Positions 1 to 7,524 of a stretch of DNA of 64,000 nucleotides are shown here, piece by piece; positions within the stretch are counted from its first letter, which is position 1, and each line of letters starts with the position of its first letter. The stretch comes from Priestia koreensis. Lineage in GTDB: Bacteria; Bacillota; Bacilli; Bacillales; Bacillaceae_H. The notes beneath the pieces are model-generated. The model saw only the letters and a program-made list of their open reading frames with translations. It was not told the origin of the DNA and did not search any database. The stretch spans positions 701,924 to 765,923 of the forward strand of contig NZ_LILC01000002.1 of assembly GCF_001274935.1 (NCBI RefSeq), read 5' to 3'. A program made the translations under genes and the position numbers.

Positions 1-135
1 GAAGACTGGATTGCACCACCTCTTCATAACAAGGGCGTTCTTGGTAAATATGCACGCCTTGTATCATGCTCATCAAAAGGGGCTGTAACAGACCTCTTTG
101 AAGAAGCTGAGCAAAAAGTGCCGGTTAAAAAATAA
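1..135 (+). CDS. ilvD: Dihydroxy-acid dehydratase, C-terminal fragment
   Basis: Only the last 44 codons are inside the window; the frame is open from base 1 and ends at TAA 133-135. The tail contains LGKYARLVSCSSKGAVTD, which resembles the C-terminus of IlvD, the Fe-S enzyme that dehydrates dihydroxy-acids in valine, leucine and isoleucine synthesis. Context supports this: in B. subtilis ilvD lies directly beside yphP (brxA) and ypiP, the next two genes here, and ilvA follows at 7.5 kb. The active site is outside the window, so the call rests on the tail and the gene order. Confidence 0.75.
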   Translation, partial: EDWIAPPLHNKGVLGKYARLVSCSSKGAVTDLFEEAEQKVPVKK

Positions 136-141
136 ATAAAA

Positions 142-165
142 AGGCCTCCTTGCTTAAGGAGGCCT
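142..165 (+). terminator. Hairpin just after ilvD
   Basis: Perfect 10-bp stem (AGGCCTCCTT / AAGGAGGCCT) with a 4-nt loop, 6 bases after the ilvD stop. It is not followed directly by a T run, so it may be a 3' stabilising hairpin or a weak terminator that works with the next one. Confidence 0.6.
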
Positions 166-210
166 CTGAAAAACTTCGGATTTTTTTAGATAATCATTAG
201 AACATAAGAC

Positions 211-256
211 AAAAAAGCTGAATCCACTCCGTTTTTGGAATGGATTCAGCTTTTTT
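211..256 (+). terminator. Strong bidirectional terminator after ilvD
   Basis: Stem of GCTGAATCCA against TGGATTCAGC, extended inward by TCC/GGA. It is flanked by six A on the left and six T on the right, so it can stop transcription in both directions. Confidence 0.85.
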
Positions 257-390
257 CATTCTTTTTAGGCTGCCGGTGAAAATGGACCTTGCCCCTTGCA
301 TTTCCATGCCAACTAGACCCGCGGATGTGGCGCATCATACCCGTATCTATGCTTGAATTCGCTATTCTATCTGATGCAGTCGCTCTAGGT

Positions 391-540
391 TGTTTGAAAC
401 GGAAGGTGCGAGACTCCTGCGGGATTAGCGTGACAGGTGAGACCCCGCAGCGCAGCGAGGAGGCTCACCGCACGCCCCACGGAAAGCGAAGCGACCTGGA
501 GTGGAAATCAACCGACTCCGTTATGAACGCAACCCTTTAA
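391..540. repeat. GC-rich, self-complementary repeat-like element
   Basis: This 150-bp block is more GC-rich than its surroundings and full of nested inverted repeats: CTGCGGG 417-423 with CCCGCAG 444-450, and GGTGAG 436-441 with CTCACC 464-469. From memory, sequences of this form occur as dispersed repeats between genes in many Bacillaceae genomes; I cannot check copy number here. An open frame crosses it (289-540), but it has no ribosome site and reads like translated repeat. The rest of the 569-base ilvD-brxA gap (258-390 and 541-704) holds no gene I can support. Confidence 0.6.
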
Positions 541-704
541 GGACTTTTTCAGTGGCCTCTGCTTAAGGATTTCTTTTTTTGCTGGAGATCGCCTGCTCTA
601 TAAATTCCGTCTAACAATGGGAAATTACGGTTCATTTCATTGCGCTACAGCCTGCATTTGTAGTATGCTGTAAGCGTTAAAGGAACGTGAGGAGGTAATT
701 CACC

Positions 705-1139
705 ATGTCAATGGCTTATGAAGAATATATGCGTCAATTGGTTCAACCAATGCGCACAGAGTTAACAAATGCAGGATTTGCAGAATTACGTGATGAAAAC
801 GCAGTCGAGGAATTTATGGAAAAAGTGGAAGGAACAACGTTTGTGGTTGTCAATTCCGTATGCGGATGTGCGGCTGGATTAGCACGCCCTGCTGCTACCC
901 AGGCAGTATTGCACAGTGAGAAAAAGCCTGACCATATCGTAACGGTTTTCGCTGGTCAAGATAAAGATGCAACGGCAAAAATGCGCGAATACTTCGATGG
1001 AATTGAACCGTCTTCTCCATCCATGGCTCTTTTAAAAGGAAAAGAAGTGCTTCACTTTATTCCTCGTCATGATATTGAAGGACAGCCACTTGAAGCGATT
1101 TTTGAAAACATCGTGCAAGCCCTTGATAAGCACTGCTAA
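705..1139 (+). CDS. brxA: Bacilliredoxin BrxA (YphP/YqiW family)
   Basis: 144 residues, normal family length. The CGC active-site motif is at residues 53-55, inside VVNSVCGCAAGLARP. Bacilliredoxins remove bacillithiol from S-bacillithiolated proteins after oxidative stress, using the first Cys of CGC. The protein is cytosolic with no signal peptide. Start ATG 705 follows GAGGAGG with good spacing; an in-frame ATG at 711 is possible but less well placed. Its position between ilvD and ypiP matches yphP (brxA) rather than the paralogue yqiW. It is a single-gene unit closed by a terminator at 1208-1236. Confidence 0.93.
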   Translation: MSMAYEEYMRQLVQPMRTELTNAGFAELRDENAVEEFMEKVEGTTFVVVNSVCGCAAGLARPAATQAVLHSEKKPDHIVTVFAGQDKDATAKMREYFDGIEPSSPSMALLKGKEVLHFIPRHDIEGQPLEAIFENIVQALDKHC

Positions 1140-1207
1140 TTGTCGAATTTCTGACACAGCATATAGGTAGATATTAAAAAGAGTTACGCATATACTTTTG
1201 TAAAGAG

Positions 1208-1236
1208 AAAAGGATGTCATTATGACATCCTTTTTT
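1208..1236 (+). terminator. brxA terminator
   Basis: Stem AAAGGATGTCA / TGACATCC followed by six T, between brxA and ypiP. Confidence 0.85.
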
Positions 1237-1255
1237 AACGGAAGCAGGAGGAGCA

Positions 1256-2035
1256 ATGAAAGTGATTGTCACGACAGCCGGTCGAACGAATCAAGAAATG
1301 GTTAAAAAAGCAAGAAGCGTAGCAGGTGAGCTTTGTGTGCCATACGTTACGAGAAACAAAGAGTCTATTTTCACTCTTCAGCAGCGGGAGGAGGCAGATG
1401 TAATCGCCGTTGGCAAAAATCGGTTGGAGCTTCATCCGTATGACGGAGAGGAGCCCATTTTCTTTCATCCCAATTCATCCATGTTTCGGGCCAAACGAGT
1501 GCTAAGGGGAGAGTACGATCCTTTTCTTGAAGCGACGAAATTAGAAGAAGGAATGAGTTTTCTAGATTGTACGCTTGGGCTCGCCTCTGACAGTATTATT
1601 GCGAGTCTTGTTACAGGGGAAAGCGGCCGCGTAATGGGGATTGAAGGAAATCGATACGTTGCGTATCTTGTGAAAGAGGGATTACAGTCATGGTCTACAG
1701 GTGTCTCAGAGCTTGATGAAGCCATGCAGCGTATTTTCGTTCATCATCAAACCTTTGAAGCCTACTTACGCTGCTGTGAGGATAACAGTGTGGATGTAGT
1801 CTACTTTGATCCGATGTTTTCAGAGACCATTGAGGAATCTGATGGCATCAGAGGATTAAAACAAGTAGCCTTATATACCACAATTTCAGAAGAAGTAATG
1901 GAAGAAGCAAAGCGGGTTGCTAAGAAGCGAGTAGTATTAAAAGATCACTGGCAGAGTAATCGCTTTGAACAGTTCGGATTTGACGTTTATCGTCGTAAAA
2001 CCGCTAAATTCCATTTTGGTGTGTTAGAGGTTTAA
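1256..2035 (+). CDS. ypiP: YpiP-like class I SAM-dependent methyltransferase
   Basis: 259 residues. A SAM-binding glycine motif (FLDCTLGLASDS, about 102-114) is followed by the acidic end of strand 2 (GIEGN, about 128-132) and a motif IV of DPMF at 185-188. DPMF resembles the DPPY signature of N-methyltransferases acting on RNA or DNA bases. The substrate is unknown; rRNA or tRNA is an inference from the DP-x-F motif. Start ATG 1256 follows AGGAGGAGCA. In B. subtilis ypiP also lies beside yphP and ypjP. It is transcribed separately from brxA and ends at the terminator at 2090. Confidence 0.8.
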   Translation: MKVIVTTAGRTNQEMVKKARSVAGELCVPYVTRNKESIFTLQQREEADVIAVGKNRLELHPYDGEEPIFFHPNSSMFRAKRVLRGEYDPFLEATKLEEGMSFLDCTLGLASDSIIASLVTGESGRVMGIEGNRYVAYLVKEGLQSWSTGVSELDEAMQRIFVHHQTFEAYLRCCEDNSVDVVYFDPMFSETIEESDGIRGLKQVALYTTISEEVMEEAKRVAKKRVVLKDHWQSNRFEQFGFDVYRRKTAKFHFGVLEV

Positions 2036-2089
2036 GCGTTTTAAAGAAAATGGAGTTAGATGATCCTCATATGAAATGGAACCAACTTC

Positions 2090-2126
2090 AAAAGCTGAAG
2101 TCATCACTGTGACTTCAGCTTTTTTT
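2090..2126 (+). terminator. ypiP terminator
   Basis: Stem AAAGCTGAAGTCA / TGACTTCAGCT with a 6-nt loop and seven T. It overlaps the stop codon of the small minus-strand gene at 2125-2202. Confidence 0.88.
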
Positions 2127-2202
2127 AATCCACGATCGTTAGAATAATGAAGAATGCGAGCATCGAAAAGCACGCTGAGACAAATACGGCATCCAAAAGC
2201 AT
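2125..2202 (-). CDS. 25-residue single-span membrane peptide
   Basis: On the minus strand, ATG 2202 lies behind a very strong ribosome site (AAGGAGGAT, complement of 2203-2211) and opens a 25-codon frame to TAA 2125. The peptide starts MLLDAVFVSACFSMLAFF and is almost wholly hydrophobic, ending in an acidic residue. That is the form of a small membrane-inserted peptide. Ribosome site, spacing and hydrophobicity together make chance unlikely, but the frame is short and I know no family for it. It could be a regulatory peptide or a type I toxin-like peptide; neither is shown. Confidence 0.55.
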   Translation of the reverse strand: MLLDAVFVSACFSMLAFFIILTIVD

Positions 2203-2212
2203 ATCCTCCTTA

Positions 2213-2538
2213 TATTTTGAAATAAGTGATGAAAAAATGAAACCTTTTACTGATTTGCTCGTCTATATAGAAAGTCGCTTTTTTTTGACGAATAGTATTC
2301 ATCTTTGTATAATCGAAAGTTTTTTCAATATTGTTACTTATTATGGTCTGTTTTAAAAACTTTTATAAGGAAGAAAGTAAAACGTTTTCATCTATGATAC
2401 AATTGACGAGAACACGGAAACGAATAGAACGAAAAGGTTTAACTAGTATGAGCAGAGGTTATAGAGTATCATCAGCTTATTTATAAATGAACGTGAATGA
2501 TAGATAAAGGAGATTAGCAGAGGAAAGGAAGACGTACG
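2213..2538. other. Upstream region of ypjP and of the 25-residue peptide
   Basis: This 326-base AT-rich stretch lies between divergent starts. I see no gene in it. It must hold the promoters for ypjP (rightward) and for the small peptide (leftward); TATGATACAAT at about 2393-2403 is a possible rightward -10. Confidence 0.4.
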
Positions 2539-3135
2539 ATGCCAAAATGGATGCGTAAAACACTCATTGTCTTAATAACGGTTTGTACATTTGGACTGGT
2601 CACTCCACCGGAATACTTGTACATAGACGAAGCAGAAGCAAGTAACACCAATCACAAAGAAAACTATGTTCAGGAGGCATCTCCGGACGAATTAGCTTAT
2701 TATTATAACGAAACGCCCCAAGAGGAAACAGAAACGCCAAAAGAATTTGTTGCGAATGCAATGCAGTCCATTGAAGCACAGTCGGTAGAGAAATTCGGAA
2801 CAAAAATTGGTCCGAAAATTGACGATCAGTTCCGTGCTCAAGTGCTACCGCAAGTTGAACAAACCCTGACGGCCTTTGTGGAGAAATATCCTTATCTTAA
2901 TAACTTAGAAATTAGTGAGCATCCTGCTGGAGGCTACGGTGAAAAGATTTTTCATGTGTACGATCGTGAGACAGGTCAAGATTTAATTCGATTCCACGTG
3001 CGCCGGGATCATCCACCAAAAGAAGGGTATTGGTTTAATTTCCATTACCACATGGCTGACGACCAGTTCCAAAAACATTATGATCTAGCCAAAATATATT
3101 GGAATAACAATGAACCACCAAAATGGTATAGCTAA
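2539..3135 (+). CDS. ypjP: YpjP-like exported protein
   Basis: 198 residues. The N-terminus is MPKWMRKTLIVLITVCTFGL, a basic stretch and hydrophobic core, followed by polar, acidic sequence, so a signal peptide or N-terminal anchor is likely. The C-terminal half is rich in aromatic and His residues. Function is unknown; identity rests on size (B. subtilis YpjP is about 200 residues) and position beside ypiP and the thyA-dfrA block. Start ATG 2539 follows AAAGGAAG. Its terminator overlaps the stop. Confidence 0.7.
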   Translation: MPKWMRKTLIVLITVCTFGLVTPPEYLYIDEAEASNTNHKENYVQEASPDELAYYYNETPQEETETPKEFVANAMQSIEAQSVEKFGTKIGPKIDDQFRAQVLPQVEQTLTAFVEKYPYLNNLEISEHPAGGYGEKIFHVYDRETGQDLIRFHVRRDHPPKEGYWFNFHYHMADDQFQKHYDLAKIYWNNNEPPKWYS

Positions 3136-3161
3136 AAACCACTCCAACGAGTGGTTTTTTT
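3134..3161 (+). terminator. ypjP terminator
   Basis: AAAAACCACTC pairs with GAGTGGTTTTTTT around a 4-nt loop, immediately at the ypjP stop. Confidence 0.85.
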
Positions 3162-3287
3162 GTGTGTAATCATTTTTAATAAAAATATGTTCTAAATAAT
3201 CTGTATGGAAAAGTAATAGTATGTACAGAGAAATGAGTGGTAAGAAATCACCTAGTAAAGGTTTTCAATAAGATAAAGGGGAATAAT

Positions 3288-3332
3288 ATGAAGCAGATAG
3301 ACGATGCCAAGAAAAAAAGGGGGGAGGCGTAA
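3288..3332 (+). CDS. Possible 14-codon leader peptide
   Basis: ATG 3288 follows AAAGGGGAATAAT and opens MKQIDDAKKKRGEA. It ends at TAA 3330-3332, one base before the next gene's ATG at 3334. The ribosome site of the next gene (AGGGGGGAGG) is inside its last codons. That arrangement suggests translational coupling, but such a short frame may be chance. Confidence 0.35.
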   Translation: MKQIDDAKKKRGEA

Positions 3333-3333
3333 C

Positions 3334-3561
3334 ATGAAAGAAACGATCGGAAAAAAATCTACGGCTGGGCATGATTTAGGAACTGCACATACTTCTTCAC
3401 CTATTGAGGAATATCAGCGTATCGCAAGCGGTGGCCCTCTAAATAAAGAAGGGATAAAAAATATAGGTAAATTTCCACAAGGAATAAAATATGTTGGGTA
3501 TTTTTTATTCGGTAGCCTAGGTGCGATGATGATTATTGGCGGATTATTAAATTTCCTATAA
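3334..3561 (+). CDS. Small membrane protein, unknown
   Basis: 75 residues. The first 55 are polar; the last 20 or so (YVGYFLFGSLGAMMIIGG) form one membrane span at the C-terminus, the layout of a tail-anchored protein. Start ATG 3334 is chosen over an earlier in-frame ATG at 3304 because a very strong AGGGGGGAGG lies just before 3334. I do not recognise the family. It is a single gene ending in the terminator at 3593-3665. Confidence 0.7.
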   Translation: MKETIGKKSTAGHDLGTAHTSSPIEEYQRIASGGPLNKEGIKNIGKFPQGIKYVGYFLFGSLGAMMIIGGLLNFL

Positions 3562-3592
3562 TGTGACAACTCGTATGATGCCATTCATTAAG

Positions 3593-3665
3593 AAGGTCTC
3601 TTTCATTTGCTAACGGTAGTAAAGGATTCGCTACCGAATCAAACACATGGGAAAGAGGCCTTTTT
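3593..3665 (+). terminator. Long branched terminator
   Basis: AAGGTCTCTTTC pairs with GAAAGAGGCCTTTTT across about 46 bases that hold a second hairpin (GGTAG / CTACC). Confidence 0.75.
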
Positions 3666-3708
3666 GCCAAGCGCTAAATCGAAAAAAAGCTCTTTTTACG
3701 AAAAGTCA

Positions 3709-3738
3709 TTTACAGATGAAAAAAATTTTCGTTATAAT
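3709..3738 (+). promoter_or_regulatory. Sigma-A-type promoter of purU
   Basis: TTTACA at 3709-3714 and a consensus TATAAT at 3733-3738 are 18 bases apart; purU starts 38 bases downstream. Confidence 0.7.
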
Positions 3739-3776
3739 GATTAAATAATCTGAAAATTATAACAGGGGGAATCATC

Positions 3777-4679
3777 ATGAATGCATTTACGGGAACATCG
3801 GTTGAATCCTATAAGCAGCGTTACATAAATCGGGGAAGATTGCTTATTAGCTGTCCTGATCAGCAAGGGATTGTCGCAAGTGTTTCAAAGTTTTTATACG
3901 ATCACGGAGCAAATATTATTGAGTCCAATCAATATTCGACCAATCCATCAGGTGGAACATTTTTTATTCGCATTGAATTTGAGATGGAGGAATTAGCTGA
4001 ACGAAAAGCGACTCTTGAGAAGGAGTTCCGTCCTATTGCGTCGGTTTTTAACATGGAATGGAAATTTACGCGTGTATCAGAACTAAAAAGGACAGCCGTT
4101 TTTGTATCAAAGGAGCTTCATTGTTTACTTGAATTGCTATGGGAATGGCAAAGTGGCGAATTAATGTGTGATTTGGCGCTGGTCATTAGTAATCATGAGG
4201 AAGCGCGAAGTGTGGTCGAATCATTCGGAATTCCGTTTTACTATTTGCCGGCGTCGAAAGATATCCGCGAAGAAGTCGAGAAAAAGCAGCTAGCGATGCT
4301 TCAAAAGGAAGAAATCGATGTCATTATTTTAGCACGCTACATGCAAATCCTTACACCTAACTTTGTGAGAGCCCATCCATATCAAATCATCAACATTCAT
4401 CACTCGTTTCTCCCTGCTTTTGTAGGGGCAAAGCCATATCATCGTGCGTATGAACGTGGAGTAAAGTTAATTGGTGCGACGTCGCATTACGTGACGGACG
4501 ATCTTGATGAAGGCCCTATTATTGAGCAGGATATTGAACGGGTCGATCACCGCAATCAAGCAGAAGATTTAAAGAAAATTGGACGATCCATTGAGCGACG
4601 AGTGTTGAACAATGCGGTTAAATGGCATTTAGAGGACCGTGTCATTGTCCATGAAAATCGCACGATTGTGTTTAATTAG
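3777..4679 (+). CDS. purU: Formyltetrahydrofolate deformylase PurU
   Basis: 300 residues. The N-terminal ACT domain (about 20-95) begins RLLISCPDQQGIVASVS. The formyltransferase-type catalytic domain follows (about 130-290). The catalytic triad of this fold can be placed at Asn206, His208 (INIHHSFLP) and Asp244 (DDLDEGPII). The enzyme hydrolyses 10-formyl-tetrahydrofolate to formate and tetrahydrofolate, balancing one-carbon pools and feeding formate to purine synthesis. The next two genes, thyA and dfrA, are also folate genes. Start ATG 3777 follows AGGGGGAATCATC. Confidence 0.95.
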   Translation: MNAFTGTSVESYKQRYINRGRLLISCPDQQGIVASVSKFLYDHGANIIESNQYSTNPSGGTFFIRIEFEMEELAERKATLEKEFRPIASVFNMEWKFTRVSELKRTAVFVSKELHCLLELLWEWQSGELMCDLALVISNHEEARSVVESFGIPFYYLPASKDIREEVEKKQLAMLQKEEIDVIILARYMQILTPNFVRAHPYQIINIHHSFLPAFVGAKPYHRAYERGVKLIGATSHYVTDDLDEGPIIEQDIERVDHRNQAEDLKKIGRSIERRVLNNAVKWHLEDRVIVHENRTIVFN

Positions 4680-4771
4680 CGTTTAGCATTTGTTCACATA
4701 AGATTTCCTTGTTTCTCTTTACAGACACCTTTACAATGAAAAGAGAAATATAGTAGAAGGAAGTGCATGAT

Positions 4772-5566
4772 ATGAATCAATATTTACAATTGTGTGAGCA
4801 TATTCTCACAAATGGAACAAAAAAAGAAGACCGAACAGGTACAGGAACGATAAGTACGTTTGGACATCAAATGCGCTTTGATCTACAAGAAGGATTTCCG
4901 CTTTTAACAACGAAAAAGCTTCACTTAAAATCAATCATTCATGAACTGCTCTGGTTTTTAGACGGGGATACGAATGTAAAATATCTTCAGGATAACGGCG
5001 TGCGTATTTGGAACGAGTGGGCAGATGAACAAGGGGAGCTTGGACCTGTATACGGTCATCAGTGGCGCTCTTGGCCAACGCCTGATGGTGGTCACATTGA
5101 TCAAATTACAAAAGTAGTGGAACAAATCAAGCATAATCCGGATTCGAGACGTATGATTGTCAGCGCATGGAACGTAGCGGACGTAGACAACATGGCGCTT
5201 CCGCCGTGTCATTGCTTGTTTCAATTTTATGTGGCGGATGGAAAGCTATCGTGTCAGCTCTATCAGCGCTCTGCAGATGTATTCTTAGGGGTGCCGTTTA
5301 ATATCGCCTCTTATGCACTATTAACGATGATGATGGCGCAAGTGTGCGGATTAGAACCAGGTGATTTTGTTCATACGCTTGGGGATGCGCATATTTACTC
5401 CAATCATATTGAACAAGTAAACCTTCAGCTAACGCGTGAGCCAAGAAGTTTACCGAAAATGAAGATCAATCCGAACGTTACGTCCATTTTTGACTTTACG
5501 TTTGAAGACTTTGAATTAACGGAGTACGATCCACATCCTCATATTAAAGGAGCTGTGAGCGTGTGA
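4772..5566 (+). CDS. thyA: Thymidylate synthase
   Basis: 264 residues, the size of the E. coli-type enzyme (B. subtilis ThyB). The nucleophile Cys146 lies in [11 protein letters not shown], and [17 protein letters not shown] is the conserved dUMP/folate-binding stretch. It methylates dUMP to dTMP and turns methylene-THF into dihydrofolate. A GTG at 4763 would add three residues, but AAGGAAG at 4757-4763 is correctly spaced for ATG 4772. The stop overlaps the dfrA start by four bases (GTGA), so the two are translationally coupled. DfrA recycles the dihydrofolate made here. Confidence 0.97.
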   Translation: MNQYLQLCEHILTNGTKKEDRTGTGTISTFGHQMRFDLQEGFPLLTTKKLHLKSIIHELLWFLDGDTNVKYLQDNGVRIWNEWADEQGELGPVYGHQWRSWPTPDGGHIDQITKVVEQIKHNPDSRRMIVSAWNVADVDNMALPPCHCLFQFYVADGKLSCQLYQRSADVFLGVPFNIASYALLTMMMAQVCGLEPGDFVHTLGDAHIYSNHIEQVNLQLTREPRSLPKMKINPNVTSIFDFTFEDFELTEYDPHPHIKGAVSV

Positions 5567-6042
5567 TTTCGTTAATTGCGGCCATGGATCAAAAGCGCTT
5601 AATCGGAGCGGACAACGATATGCCTTGGCGCTTGCCAGCAGATCTAGCTTATTTTAAAAAGGTAACGATGGGTCACCCGGTAGTAATGGGACGTAAAACG
5701 TTTGAATCGATTGGAAGACCACTTCCAGGTCGTGAGAACATTGTTATTACACGCAACGCTGACCTACATCTTGATGGTGTAACCATCGTTACTTCTCTAG
5801 ATGAATTACAAAACGCTTCCGCATCAAAAGAATTATTTGTGATCGGTGGTGGAGAAGTGTATCAGCAAACGATGGCGATTGCTGACAGGCTTTATATCAC
5901 GCATATCGAGGAAACGTTTGAAGGTGATACGCATTTTCCGGAAATTGACGTTTCTATATGGGAAGAAGTGTCGCGCACACCAGGCATAAGAGATGAGAAA
6001 AATCCGTATTCGTATTCGTTTGTCGTATATGAACGCAGATAA
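5563..6042 (+). CDS. dfrA: Dihydrofolate reductase
   Basis: 159 residues, usual bacterial size. It starts with GTG 5563 inside the thyA stop. Landmarks are [20 protein letters not shown] at the N-terminus, [12 protein letters not shown] with the catalytic acidic residue (Asp in LPADL), [15 protein letters not shown] for NADPH, and FVIGGGEVY. It reduces dihydrofolate to tetrahydrofolate and is the trimethoprim target. Pairing with thyA is the classic arrangement. A terminator follows within 10 bases. Confidence 0.97.
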   Translation: MISLIAAMDQKRLIGADNDMPWRLPADLAYFKKVTMGHPVVMGRKTFESIGRPLPGRENIVITRNADLHLDGVTIVTSLDELQNASASKELFVIGGGEVYQQTMAIADRLYITHIEETFEGDTHFPEIDVSIWEEVSRTPGIRDEKNPYSYSFVVYERR

Positions 6043-6051
6043 ATCACGTAG

Positions 6052-6084
6052 AAGATGGATGGCTTAGTAGTCATCCATCTTTTT
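6052..6084 (+). terminator. dfrA terminator
   Basis: AAGATGGATG pairs with CATCCATCTTTTT. Confidence 0.82.
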
Positions 6085-6276
6085 GTCTTCGCTGCTAAAC
6101 CGATAAATAATGAGTGATAACCATCGAAATATTTAAATGACACAAACATCTCGTCCTTTTTAGGAGAAAGGGAGAATACGTATCGCCGTTTGCGTGAATT
6201 AAAATTTAATGTATCGTGAAATAATAGCAACGTTTAAAAATGAATAGGTGTGGTATGAATAGAGAAACACGGCAAG

Positions 6277-6459
6277 GTGAACTGTGAGTCTTTCTTTGAA
6301 ATGTTTACAAGCTATGAGAATTCTCTGTATTCATCAACTCTAGAAAACTCACAATCCAAAGATGTTTATGTATTTATTAAGAACGCAATCGATGAGGTAG
6401 CGGATCTTTACAATGGTTTTCAGAAATATTTTATTGAATTTGTACAAAAAGAAGGATAA
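6277..6459 (+). CDS. Short frame before the SUFU gene, possibly a remnant
   Basis: 60-codon frame from GTG 6277, or 52 codons from ATG 6301, ending 15 bases before the SUFU-domain gene. The residue mix looks like real protein (KDVYVFIKNAIDEVADLYNG). No ribosome site precedes either start, and the frame is closed by a stop at 6256-6258. It may be a decayed gene end or a small partner of the SUFU protein. I do not recognise it. Confidence 0.3.
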   Translation: MNCESFFEMFTSYENSLYSSTLENSQSKDVYVFIKNAIDEVADLYNGFQKYFIEFVQKEG

Positions 6460-6474
6460 ATAGGAGGACGGAAA

Positions 6475-7134
6475 ATGAATCTAGAAGAATATCAAAACCA
6501 GGTGGATTTACAAGAGGATTGGGCACCTGGATGGGATGCGATTGATCAGGCATTTGCGCGTCGCTACGGTGATCAAGAGCCTGCACATTTTGCAACTGAC
6601 CTTCATGCTAGAGCGCTATTCGGTGGAGATGCCTTTTTGGATGGCTATAGTATTTACGATTCCCCGAGCGGTTACAAACATATTGTGACATATGGAATGA
6701 CAGAATTGTACGCAAATGAACAGGCATTTGGCGGAGAGTGGAGCAAATGGGGATACGAAATGACGTTAAAGTTAAAGGAGAACGCAGCCGAAGATTGCTT
6801 TTGGGGAATTGATATGCTCTCAAATCTTGCTCGCTATACATACACACAAGAGCGTTTTTTTGAACCACTACAATTTATTGGAGGAAGCGGGGAATCCCTC
6901 CATATTGGCACCGTTTCTGCTATTACGGCTCTTTTAGTTGTGAATGATACGGAAATCGATGGAGTGGATACGCTGCACGGAAGGGTTGATTTCTTGCAGC
7001 TTGTGGGAATTACGGAGCGAGAATTAACGGTTCTAAAGGAAGATCGTCAACAAGCGAGCACATTAGTAGAGCGTATGAAAAAAGACAATCCGTATCTTAT
7101 TACCGATATGGGGCGTACAACATCCTATTTATAA
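6475..7134 (+). CDS. Suppressor-of-fused (SUFU) domain protein, YqcF-like
   Basis: 219 residues, essentially one SUFU domain. Family-like stretches include SGYKHIVTYGMTELY (about 62-76), GYEMTLKLK, a Trp-rich middle, LSNLARYTYTQERFF, and HGRVDFLQLVGITERELT near the end. Bacterial SUFU proteins such as B. subtilis YqcF and YobK are known or predicted immunity proteins for polymorphic LXG toxins; others stand alone. No complete toxin gene lies beside this one. Start ATG 6475 follows AGGAGGACGGAAA. It ends at a strong bidirectional terminator. Confidence 0.85.
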   Translation: MNLEEYQNQVDLQEDWAPGWDAIDQAFARRYGDQEPAHFATDLHARALFGGDAFLDGYSIYDSPSGYKHIVTYGMTELYANEQAFGGEWSKWGYEMTLKLKENAAEDCFWGIDMLSNLARYTYTQERFFEPLQFIGGSGESLHIGTVSAITALLVVNDTEIDGVDTLHGRVDFLQLVGITERELTVLKEDRQQASTLVERMKKDNPYLITDMGRTTSYL

Positions 7135-7145
7135 TAATACGATCC

Positions 7146-7184
7146 AAAAAGAAAGAGGAGCAAATGGTGCTCCTCTTTCTTTTT
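7146..7184. terminator. Bidirectional terminator, 17-bp perfect stem
   Basis: AAAAAGAAAGAGGAGCA pairs perfectly with its complement around AATGG. It serves the SUFU gene on the plus strand and the small gene at 7183-7341 on the minus strand. Confidence 0.92.
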
Positions 7185-7341
7185 AGGCTTCCTCATGAAC
7201 ATATTTTCGAAGTGATAGAATCATGTGCTGAAATTCTTCCGGCTGCTGAAATTTTTCTGAGCTCCAGTTGGTTTCTACCCATTGAAGGAGTTCTTCTGGA
7301 GAGTTAAATATTTCACCGCTTGTATCTTCTTTACGAAGCAT
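7183..7341 (-). CDS. Small acidic protein, unknown, uncertain start
   Basis: 52 codons from ATG 7341 to TAA 7183. The sequence (MLRKEDTSGEIFNSPEEL then LQWVETNWSS) reads as real protein. Oddly, the good ribosome site GGAGGAG (complement of about 7357-7363) sits some 19 bases before this ATG. It is correctly spaced only for an ATG in another frame that yields 25 unrelated codons. The frame continues upstream as GEENGRYM with no start before a TGA. Either a one-base indel damaged the start or initiation is unusual. It shares the terminator with the SUFU gene. Confidence 0.5.
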   Translation of the reverse strand: MLRKEDTSGEIFNSPEELLQWVETNWSSEKFQQPEEFQHMILSLRKYVHEEA

Positions 7342-7479
7342 ATAGCGACCATTTTCTTCTCCTCCTCATTGTGCATACGTCTATTTTTCTTTGTTACTAG
7401 TACTAGTTATACCCTTTTTTCATCTGTTTAAAGAAAAAAACCTTATTGAAAGAAAATAATGATTTTTCTTAATATTTTG

Positions 7480-7488
7480 TGATATAAT
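7480..7488 (+). promoter_or_regulatory. Extended -10 promoter of ilvA
   Basis: TGATATAAT (TGn plus consensus TATAAT at 7483-7488) is 36 bases before the ilvA start. No good -35 is visible at 17 bases, as is usual for extended -10 promoters. No T-box leader is visible. Confidence 0.6.
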
Positions 7489-7524
7489 GTACAAATTACT
7501 AAAGGAGAAGGAAGGAAGTTGAGG

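Noticed and set aside
289-540. 83-codon open frame on the plus strand
   Set aside because: No ribosome site; it runs across the GC-rich self-complementary element, which keeps frames open by composition.
7345-7524. T-box or amino-acid riboswitch upstream of ilvA
   Set aside because: I looked for a long structured leader with a T-box-like sequence and terminator; the promoter is only about 36 bases from the start codon, leaving no room.
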